Assembly (NCBI GenBank): GCA_016786965.1 | Contig: JAEUVL010000444.1 | Coordinates: 1-9,125 of the forward strand | DNA length: 9,125 nucleotides | Reading direction: 5' to 3' | DNA from: Chitinophagaceae bacterium | Lineage (GTDB): Bacteria; Bacteroidota; Bacteroidia; Chitinophagales; Chitinophagaceae | Shown: piece by piece, positions 1 through 5,309 of the stretch | How the letters are laid out: each line of letters opens with the position of its first letter | Position numbering within the stretch: the stretch's first letter is position 1 | Program-made: the position numbers and the translations under genes | The notes under the pieces: model-generated | Told to the model about the DNA's origin: nothing | The model's database searches: none | The model's input: the letters and a program-made list of their open reading frames with translations, nothing else

Positions 1-29
1 AGGGGTGGACGAAATCCCTTTTCAAGCTG

Positions 30-37
30 TATTTTTG
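30..37 (+). promoter_or_regulatory. Candidate Bacteroidota -7 promoter element for the FKBP gene
   Basis: TATTTTTG matches the Bacteroidota -7 consensus TAnnTTTG exactly and ends 21 bases before the ATG at 59, which would give a leader of about 15 bases. No TTG-type -33 element is seen at the expected distance, so the match could be chance in an AT-rich stretch. The first 58 bases carry no recognisable gene: all three forward frames are open from the window edge for 11 to 17 codons before stopping, so the tail of an upstream gene could be present but cannot be identified. Confidence 0.35.
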
Positions 38-58
38 ACGACTTAATATTATGAATCT

Positions 59-1450
59 ATGAAGCATTTCTGTATTTCCGTTACTATGTTGATGACTGCC
101 GGGGCCTTATTGGGCCAGCCGGGCAAGCCTGTTACCAAACCAGTAACAAAACCGGTCGCAAAACCCATTGCAAAACCTGTAACCCCACTCTTAAAGACCA
201 CCGTCGATTCTGTTTGCTATATATTGGGAGAAAGTACAGCATACAACCTCCAAAGCCAGAATTTAGGCGATCTGAAATTGAACATGCCTGTATTCAACAA
301 AGGATTTGCAGATTTTCAAACAAAGAAGAAGCCATTGATTGACCCGGCAAGCGCTAACCAATGTCTCAATACATATTATCAAACTAAAGCTGCCGGCACA
401 CCGGTTGCCCCGCCAAAGCCAAATCCTGCTGCTGTCGGAGGGTTAAAGACAAACATTGATTCATTGAGTTATATTTTAGGTCAGAGTATGGCCACTAATT
501 TTTTTCAACAGGGATTTACTGACTTTAAATTCAACATGTCCATATACAACAGGGGTATGTCTGATGTGATGGGAAAGAAGAAACCACTGATCGATGATGT
601 ACAGGCGAATGCCACTGTGAACGCCTATTATTTCCGTATGCAGGAACAAAAAGCTAAAATCAATATCGAGGCAGGGAAAAAATTCCTCGAACAAAATAAA
701 GCAAGATCTGGCGTAAAAGTAACTCCCAGCGGCCTTCAATATGAAGTGATCACCGAAGGTACCGGGGGGAAAATGTCTTCCATAGATACTTTCGTTTGCC
801 ACTACCGGGGAACGCTGATAGATGGAACTGAATTCGACGCTTCTTACAACAGGGGAGAACCATTAAAAATGGCGGCTAACCAGGTTATACCAGGCTGGAC
901 AGAAGGGCTGCAACTGATGCCCACAGGTTCGAAATATAAATTCTATATCCCGTATCAACTCGGTTATGGAGTAATGGGACAGGGGCAAATTCCCGGTGGC
1001 GCAGTATTGATATTTGAAGTGGAGCTGCTGGATTTCAAAAAGCAAAGACCAAATCCTGTTGTAGAGAACAGCAGGTTATTTCTTGAGCAAAATAAACTGC
1101 GGCCAGAAGTAAAAACAACAGCCAGCGGCCTGCAATACGAAGTATTGGTAGAAGGCACAGGCCCCAGAATGACATCGCCACTTGATACTTTCGTATGCCA
1201 TTACCGGGGTACACTTGTCGATGGCACTCCATTTGACAACTCCTATGACAGAGGTCAGCCACTGGCAATGGCTGCCAACCAGGTGATCCGCGGCTGGACA
1301 GAAGGTCTCCAATTGATGCCCGTAGGATCTAAGTATAAATTCTTTATGCCGGCTGAAATAGGGTATGGATCAAGAGGTCAGGGTGCGATCCCTGGCGGCG
1401 CTGCACTGATCTTTGAAGTGGAATTGCTGGATTTCAGAAAAAAACAATAA
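59..1450 (+). CDS. Exported FKBP-type peptidyl-prolyl isomerase with duplicated N-terminal and duplicated catalytic domains
   Basis: The 463-residue product is predicted to catalyse cis-trans isomerisation of Xaa-Pro bonds in exported proteins, in the periplasm or at the surface. A signal peptide spans about residues 1-20 (short basic start, hydrophobic core, ALLGQ). A lysine/proline repeat follows (23-42). Two FKBP N-terminal (Mip/FkpA-like dimerisation) domains lie at about 45-110 and 129-194 and share DS..YILG.S, N(K/R)G and KKKPLID. A helix leads to two FKBP catalytic domains at about 226-326 and 358-459. Pocket residues of human FKBP12 are retained in both: Y249, F259, D260, V276, I277, W280, Y303, F319 and Y382, F392, D393, V409, I410, W413, Y436, F452. 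FKBP12 F46 is Leu in each. Usual relatives have one N and one C domain, so this protein is long. The ATG at 59 is chosen because it opens the signal peptide; an ATG at 51 reads only three codons to a stop. The fold is certain; the clients are unknown. Confidence 0.93.
   Translation: MKHFCISVTMLMTAGALLGQPGKPVTKPVTKPVAKPIAKPVTPLLKTTVDSVCYILGESTAYNLQSQNLGDLKLNMPVFNKGFADFQTKKKPLIDPASANQCLNTYYQTKAAGTPVAPPKPNPAAVGGLKTNIDSLSYILGQSMATNFFQQGFTDFKFNMSIYNRGMSDVMGKKKPLIDDVQANATVNAYYFRMQEQKAKINIEAGKKFLEQNKARSGVKVTPSGLQYEVITEGTGGKMSSIDTFVCHYRGTLIDGTEFDASYNRGEPLKMAANQVIPGWTEGLQLMPTGSKYKFYIPYQLGYGVMGQGQIPGGAVLIFEVELLDFKKQRPNPVVENSRLFLEQNKLRPEVKTTASGLQYEVLVEGTGPRMTSPLDTFVCHYRGTLVDGTPFDNSYDRGQPLAMAANQVIRGWTEGLQLMPVGSKYKFFMPAEIGYGSRGQGAIPGGAALIFEVELLDFRKKQ
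125..184 (+). repeat. Five 12-base coding repeats (KPVT-like) after the signal peptide
   Basis: Residues 23-42 of the FKBP protein are five four-residue units: KPVT, KPVT, KPVA, KPIA, KPVT. At DNA level they are degenerate 12-base units with different third positions, so the repeat is kept at protein level and is not a fresh slippage product. The segment is basic and proline-rich and probably forms an extended spacer between the membrane or signal-peptide end and the first folded domain. Confidence 0.8.
191..640 (+). repeat. Tandem duplication of the FKBP N-terminal domain
   Basis: Residues 45-110 (bases 191-388) and 129-194 (bases 443-640) align without gaps at an offset of 84 residues. They share LKT, DS, YILG, NM, N(K/R)G, KKKPLID, AN and YY. 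A short linker rich in Pro, Ala and Gly separates them. The copies are clearly more diverged than the catalytic-domain pair, which suggests an older duplication or weaker constraint. Confidence 0.8.
677..1447 (+). repeat. Tandem duplication of the FKBP catalytic domain
   Basis: Bases 677-1045 (residues 207-329) and 1070-1447 (residues 338-463) encode two copies of the same unit, each starting with a FLEQNK helix and ending in FEVELLDF. By hand alignment about three quarters of residues are identical, and stretches are also close at DNA level, for example around GATACTTTCGT in both copies. The second copy carries one inserted proline near its start (TSPLD against SSID) and VIRGW in place of VIPGW. 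Confidence 0.85.
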
Positions 1451-1469
1451 AACAAAATAATAGATTTTC

Positions 1470-1500
1470 AGCCGACAGTTTAATACTGCCGGCTTTTTTT
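1470..1500 (+). terminator. Intrinsic terminator of the FKBP gene
   Basis: AGCCGACAGT and ACTGCCGGCT form a 10-base-pair stem with a single A-C mismatch around a five-base loop (TTAAT), followed by seven Ts, beginning 20 bases after the stop codon. On the minus strand the same hairpin is not followed by a T-run, so it is a clear stop only for the + strand gene. No separate terminator for the convergent channel gene is visible. Confidence 0.9.
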
Positions 1501-1540
1501 ATGTCCCGCTTCGGTTACATCAGTAGATGTGCGTTTTGCG

Positions 1541-2545
1541 TTAAGCCAGGTTTCCATTCATACTCGTTATTTGCTGCCGGGTACCTAATACAATTATTTT
1601 CATTTTTTCCCTGATCACCGTATCCTCCGGCGGATTGATAAAAAATTTACCCTCCGCATCTTTGATACCAATACAATTAACACCGGTCTTGTTCCAGTTC
1701 ATAATTTCCTTCAGCGGTTTACCTCTCATATGTACTGGCAGGCTTTCACATGCCACCGCCTCCATATGAATAGAGTGACCTTCCTCTCCTGATAGGAAAT
1801 CAATGAACTCAACCACGTCTGGCTTGGAAACGAGGGTGGCCATGTGAGTACCACCAATATAATCCGGCATGATCACATTGTTAGCCCCTGCTTTTCTCAT
1901 TTTTGCAACCGAACTGGCTTCAGATGCCCTCGTAATAATTTTCAACTGAGGATTTAAAGAACGGGCAGATAATACGATGAATACATTTTGAGCATCCACA
2001 GGCAACGTTGTGATCAGTGCCCGGGCCCTCTCCACTCCTGCCAGCCTCAGTATATCATCATCTGTTCCATCCCCGGTAATGTGCAGCAGTCTTTTCCCTT
2101 CATCCTCCATTTTCTGCATAAGCTCCGCATTCTTTTCAATTATGATAAAAGGAACATCATGCCCCTTTAAAATATTGGCTGCCTGCTGACCGTTGCGACC
2201 ATACCCGCAAAGGATCACATGGTTCTCTAATTTTTTTATCTCTCTCATAAACCGTCTTGTTTTGAAGTACTGATGTATTTCTCCATTAATCACGAACTGG
2301 GTAATACGGGCTATTACAAACGCAAAAGTGCCCCAGCTCGTCACCAATAATATAATGCTGAATACTTTACCAGAATCAGATAAGACATGATCTGTAAAGC
2401 CTACAGTAGTAATAAAAACAGTGGTGAGGTACACTGATTCAAGTAAGGATAATTTCTCTATTATCATATAACCAACAATACCTGCCAGGATAATAACATG
2501 CAGGATAATAATTGGCTGAATCAGTCTGTAAGTAGCCTTGGTCAC
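1541..2545 (-). CDS. Two-TM potassium channel with C-terminal RCK (TrkA-N/TrkA-C) regulatory domain
   Basis: The 334-residue inner-membrane protein is predicted to conduct K+ under control of a cytosolic nucleotide- or ion-sensing domain, the architecture of MthK-like channels. TM1 spans about residues 10-30, the pore helix and filter about 36-52, and TM2 about 60-84. An RCK N domain (Rossmann fold) runs from about 108 to 225 with GYGRNG at 114-119 and an acidic residue, E137, at the end of the second strand. An RCK C domain runs from about 245 to 325. The filter reads TTVGFTD (46-52) rather than the canonical TVGYGD. The start codon is GTG: an in-frame stop lies four codons upstream and the next Met (27) is inside TM1. 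A -7 motif sits 10 bases before this GTG. The gene is convergent with the FKBP gene and follows, after a terminator, the T9SS-cargo gene. The family is secure; ion selectivity is inferred. Confidence 0.9.
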   Translation of the reverse strand: MTKATYRLIQPIIILHVIILAGIVGYMIIEKLSLLESVYLTTVFITTVGFTDHVLSDSGKVFSIILLVTSWGTFAFVIARITQFVINGEIHQYFKTRRFMREIKKLENHVILCGYGRNGQQAANILKGHDVPFIIIEKNAELMQKMEDEGKRLLHITGDGTDDDILRLAGVERARALITTLPVDAQNVFIVLSARSLNPQLKIITRASEASSVAKMRKAGANNVIMPDYIGGTHMATLVSKPDVVEFIDFLSGEEGHSIHMEAVACESLPVHMRGKPLKEIMNWNKTGVNCIGIKDAEGKFFINPPEDTVIREKMKIIVLGTRQQITSMNGNLA

Positions 2546-2555
2546 AGTTTTTATT

Positions 2556-2563
2556 CAAATATA
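2556..2563 (-). promoter_or_regulatory. Candidate -7 promoter element for the potassium channel gene
   Basis: On the minus strand this reads TATATTTG, an exact match to TAnnTTTG, with 10 bases between its last G and the GTG start at 2545. Transcription would begin only a few bases before the start codon. It lies just beyond the terminator of the preceding gene, as expected for an independent promoter. A convincing -33 TTG element is not seen. Confidence 0.5.
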
Positions 2564-2602
2564 TATAATGACAAATGATAAACCCATGACTTGAAACAGC
2601 AT

Positions 2603-2632
2603 AAAAAAGGGGACGGCCAAAAAGCCATCCCC
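2603..2632 (-). terminator. Intrinsic terminator of the 2660-4192 gene
   Basis: On the minus strand GGGGATGGC and GCCGTCCCC form a 9-base-pair stem with one T-G wobble around a six-base loop, followed by six Ts. It starts 27 bases after the stop codon. There is no T-run in the forward direction, so it works for the minus strand and separates the T9SS-cargo gene from the channel gene. Confidence 0.92.
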
Positions 2633-2659
2633 GGAGGTTTGAATATAAACCCTGAGCTT

Positions 2660-4192
2660 TTATCGTTTATTCACAACAATCTTTTCTACTACCTGTTCCC
2701 CGGTTGCCACTGTCACTATTCTTACACTATACATTCCGGGTGTGAGATTCTCAATAACTACATTATTGCTGGTAATTCCTTTCAAAATTTTAATGGCCCT
2801 TCCACTCATATCCAGCACAGATATATCCCTGGCAATATTAGCCTCTTCAAAGAGGATATTAACTTTTCCATTGCTCGTTGGGTTCGGGTAAATAACTGTT
2901 TTACCAGGCTGCCCTTCTCCACGAACAGAACGAATATCACTATACTTAGACCTGTTATCCAGATCGATCTGACGGATTCGGTACTGTGTAATCCCCTTAT
3001 AGGTATTCAGGTCCACATATTGATATTGCAGTTCTGCAGAACTATTACCACCCGCAGCCAGAGATCGTACAAAAGCTATTTCCTGCCATATACTATTACC
3101 GGTATTACGCTCCACAGCAAATCCACTATTATTTTGCTCTGTTTTTGTATCCCACTTGAGCAACACGTTAGATCTGTTCCGTGTAGCAGAAAAAGATGAT
3201 AGCTCAACCGGCAATACCAGGCACCCTGATGGATGCGGGAAGTAGTCCAGTACGCTGTTTGACAAAGAAGGCCCTTCTACAAGGATCAGGTATCCTTTTT
3301 CTGAATAAGGATAGGTATCAGAATATGGGGAGGGCAAGGACAACGGACCAATACCAAATGAACTGGCAGAGGAAATAGAAATAGTTCCACTTGTAAAGGC
3401 CAATTCATCAGTACCAGGCTCCAGCGAGCCATTATCATTCATATCAATATAAACCTTATAAGTAACATTCTTGGCAGTAGGATCAACTGTATTAATACCC
3501 AACGCATACTGCCGCTGTGGCGTTGCACAGTTCTTAAATCCGGAAATACTCGGGTCATTGAAAAACTGGGGCAGAGCACATATATAGCATTGCGCTTTAG
3601 GGTCTGGGGCATTGGAATTAGAACCCCAAATATCTGTTTTTACTGAAATAGTGCTCGCACAGGACGTGTTGATCACCACTTTAATATTATTCACGGTGTA
3701 ATGGTCAGCGGTGCCATTAAAATACTTAGAGGCAGTAAGGCCTGGCGAATTAGCTGGCTGTGTTAATGTGACAGTGGGGCTGTGTACAAAATTACTACTG
3801 AAAGTAAGCGGTTGAACTACATTAAGTGCCCCGGTAGTTGGAACATTGACAAAACCAATATCCATAAATGATTTTCCCGCCTGATCGACTGCAGCACCCA
3901 ACTGCACAGATGTGCCGGGGTCTTGGGCATTGGAATTTCCACAATCAAAAATGGGAGAGGCAGGGTAATCCGCCGCTAACCAGGAATGGAAATACAATAC
4001 TTTAAATCCACCATTCACGGCAATATCAAATTGGGCGTTAAAGGTAACTTCACATTTGTTCGGGCCTAATACAACAGGGGTCCCTACGATCTGGATCTGG
4101 AGGTTACTTACTGTAAGGTCACATTGTGCCTCCACTTTTTGGGATGATGTAATGACGGCAAGCGTCAGGAATGCTAGTAAAGACTTTTTCAT
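2660..4192 (-). CDS. T9SS-sorted exported protein of unknown function (paralogue A)
   Basis: The 510-residue protein is exported through Sec and then probably passed to the type IX secretion system. The signal peptide spans about residues 1-22 (MKK, hydrophobic core, KVEA then Q). An unrecognised N-terminal region (about 24-225) contains C24, C47, C84, C178, C202, C205 and C222. A loop at 250-258 (D-M-N-D-N-G..E) resembles a calcium-binding DxNxDG loop. A LPVELSSFSA start at 327 opens the beta-rich linker domain common in these proteins (LKW.T.TE.NN.GF.VERN; QYRIRQID). The sorting domain runs from YPNPTSNGKVNI at 435 to the end. The start at 4192 is preferred over an in-frame ATG 13 codons upstream because it begins the signal peptide and puts the first mature cysteine at residue 24, exactly as in the paralogue at 5310-6773. 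No enzymatic motif was recognised. It could be a surface adhesin-like or structural protein, but this is a guess. Confidence 0.88.
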   Translation of the reverse strand: MKKSLLAFLTLAVITSSQKVEAQCDLTVSNLQIQIVGTPVVLGPNKCEVTFNAQFDIAVNGGFKVLYFHSWLAADYPASPIFDCGNSNAQDPGTSVQLGAAVDQAGKSFMDIGFVNVPTTGALNVVQPLTFSSNFVHSPTVTLTQPANSPGLTASKYFNGTADHYTVNNIKVVINTSCASTISVKTDIWGSNSNAPDPKAQCYICALPQFFNDPSISGFKNCATPQRQYALGINTVDPTAKNVTYKVYIDMNDNGSLEPGTDELAFTSGTISISSASSFGIGPLSLPSPYSDTYPYSEKGYLILVEGPSLSNSVLDYFPHPSGCLVLPVELSSFSATRNRSNVLLKWDTKTEQNNSGFAVERNTGNSIWQEIAFVRSLAAGGNSSAELQYQYVDLNTYKGITQYRIRQIDLDNRSKYSDIRSVRGEGQPGKTVIYPNPTSNGKVNILFEEANIARDISVLDMSGRAIKILKGITSNNVVIENLTPGMYSVRIVTVATGEQVVEKIVVNKR

Positions 4193-4248
4193 GCTCTCAG
4201 GTTTAGTGTTTATAATTACGCCATACTGCACGGATATCTGACTCGTGT

Positions 4249-4277
4249 CAAAGGGTGGACAGTGGCATTTACTCCAA
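4249..4277 (-). promoter_or_regulatory. Weak candidate promoter for the 2660-4192 gene
   Basis: On the minus strand a TTG (4277-4275) is followed after 18 bases by ACCCTTTG (4256-4249), which keeps the TTTG half but not the TA of the -7 consensus. It would give a leader of about 50 bases to the ATG at 4192 and would also allow the upstream ATG at 4231. The 259 bases between this gene and cmk otherwise hold only AT-rich sequence with no supported gene. Confidence 0.2.
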
Positions 4278-4407
4278 TTTTTGGAATTAATAAGAGATGG
4301 ATCTCAGGGCATTCAGATAGGAAGGAAATTGAAGGAACAGAAAATCAGGCAGTTCCAGGTTCTTTTACAGGGGGAGGATTACAGCAATAGATTGACTAAC
4401 GCAACGG

Positions 4408-4429
4408 TAAAAATAGAACCTTATTTTTA
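4408..4429 (-). terminator. Possible weak AT-only terminator of cmk
   Basis: TAAAAATA and TATTTTTA form a perfect 8-base-pair stem around a six-base loop, 22 bases beyond the cmk stop codon. The second arm itself supplies a T-rich stretch on the minus strand, but there is no GC pair in the stem and no further T-run. Terminator function is uncertain and read-through into the next gene is possible. Confidence 0.3.
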
Positions 4430-4451
4430 ATTAATCAAGTATCCGGGTATT

Positions 4452-5135
4452 TTATTTCTTTGTTTTTGCAATGGCCAAAGCTAAAGCTTTACTTAACTGC
4501 TCTTTAGGTGTGAGATTAGTGTTATCCAGTTCCAAAGCGTCCTTTGCTTTCCTGAGCGGGCTTACTTCTCTGTGCGAGTCAATGTAGTCCCTCATTTCCA
4601 GGTTGTTCTTTACTTCTTCTATCGTAATATTAGGATTCTTTTCGTAAAGCTCTTTAAACCGCCGTTGAACTCTTATGGCATTATCAGCCGTCATGAAAAT
4701 CTTTAGCTCTGCTTTAGGAAAAACAACGGTACCAATATCACGCCCATCCATCACAATGCCTTTTTTTGTACCCATCTTCTGCTGCTGTGCCACTGCAAAC
4801 TCTCTTACTTCTTTTATAGCCGCCACATCGCTTACTTTTTCTGCCACCAGCATATCCCTGATCAGGTACTCCACGTTCTCATCATTCAGGTATATCTCGC
4901 TGTTGTTACTTTTTGAACTGAAGATAAACTCAAGGTTGATATTTTTCAGCGCCTTCTTTACTTCCTTCTTTTCAGCCAGGTCAACATTATTGCGAAGAAA
5001 ATAAAGTGTAATGGCCCGGTACATCGCCCCGCTGTCAACATACACATAACCAAGCTCTTTAGCCAGTTGCTTCGCCAGGGTGCTTTTCCCGCAACTGGAC
5101 CACCCGTCAATGGTTATGATGATTTTTTTTTCCAT
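4452..5135 (-). CDS. cmk: Cytidylate kinase (CMP/dCMP kinase)
   Basis: The cytoplasmic enzyme phosphorylates CMP and dCMP to CDP and dCDP with ATP, feeding RNA and DNA precursor pools. The 227-residue length is normal for the family. A Walker A P-loop lies at 11-18 (G-W-S-S-C-G-K-S), followed by the nucleotide-binding segment YVDSGAMYRA (32-41). The CMP-site motif GRDIGTVVFP is at 131-140, and the lid region with the SHRE..PL...DA(L) motif at 187-201. The C-terminal helix ends in a lysine-rich tail. An ATG nine codons upstream (5162) is in frame, but the start at 5135 is preferred: it opens directly on the first beta strand (EKKIIITIDG), gives the family length, and a -7 promoter motif lies between the two ATGs. 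The gene sits between two paralogous T9SS-cargo genes with which it has no obvious functional link. Confidence 0.95.
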   Translation of the reverse strand: MEKKIIITIDGWSSCGKSTLAKQLAKELGYVYVDSGAMYRAITLYFLRNNVDLAEKKEVKKALKNINLEFIFSSKSNNSEIYLNDENVEYLIRDMLVAEKVSDVAAIKEVREFAVAQQQKMGTKKGIVMDGRDIGTVVFPKAELKIFMTADNAIRVQRRFKELYEKNPNITIEEVKNNLEMRDYIDSHREVSPLRKAKDALELDNTNLTPKEQLSKALALAIAKTKK

Positions 5136-5145
5136 AATGAGCAGA

Positions 5146-5153
5146 CAAAAATA
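5146..5153 (-). promoter_or_regulatory. Candidate -7 promoter element for cmk
   Basis: On the minus strand this reads TATTTTTG, an exact TAnnTTTG match, with 10 bases between its last G and the cmk ATG at 5135. It lies downstream of the alternative ATG at 5162, so a transcript begun here could use only the start at 5135. No clear -33 TTG was found. Confidence 0.5.
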
Positions 5154-5190
5154 GTATTTCATCCTGATGTATCTGATGTTGGTTTAAACT

Positions 5191-5229
5191 AAAAAACAGA
5201 AAGAGTGCACTATTTAGCACTCCTTCTGT
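5191..5229 (-). terminator. Intrinsic terminator of the 5310-6773 gene
   Basis: On the minus strand ACAGAAGGAGTGC and GCACTCTTTCTGT form a 13-base-pair stem with one G-T wobble around an eight-base loop, followed by a run of Ts. It lies about 80 bases after the stop codon and upstream of the cmk promoter motif, so cmk is probably not transcribed mainly from the gene before it. The forward side also has a short T-rich tail. Confidence 0.9.
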
Positions 5230-5309
5230 TTTCTATTTATCAGATCAAAATCTGGCATATATCCAACTCTGAATCAAAACTGCATGCCAGTGATACTGCT
5301 GTTACTCAT

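Noticed and set aside
1..58. Possible C-terminal end of an upstream + strand gene
   Set aside because: All three forward frames are open from the edge for fewer than 18 codons, and none of the peptides is recognisable, so no choice can be justified.
1517..1530. Small hairpin ACATC-AGTA-GATGT downstream of the channel gene
   Set aside because: It has only five pairs and no T-run on either strand, so it is not supported as a terminator.
2591..3199. 202-codon open frame on the + strand
   Set aside because: It begins with TTG, runs antisense through the well-supported T9SS-cargo gene and its terminator, and its translation resembles no protein family. It is a shadow of the minus-strand gene.
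4193..4231. Upstream in-frame ATG that would lengthen paralogue A by 13 residues
   Set aside because: The extension would place hydrophilic residues before the signal peptide, and the paralogue has no such extension; cysteine 24 lines up only with the start at 4192.
4245..4430. 61-codon + strand open frame in the gap between cmk and paralogue A
   Set aside because: It starts with GTG, has no recognisable promoter or domain, and its end runs into the AT-only hairpin. The composition looks like non-coding sequence; a small protein cannot be excluded but is not supported.
5136..5162. Upstream in-frame ATG that would lengthen cmk by nine residues
   Set aside because: The added residues precede the first beta strand of the kinase fold, and the -7 motif lies within this stretch, so a transcript from it would not include that ATG.
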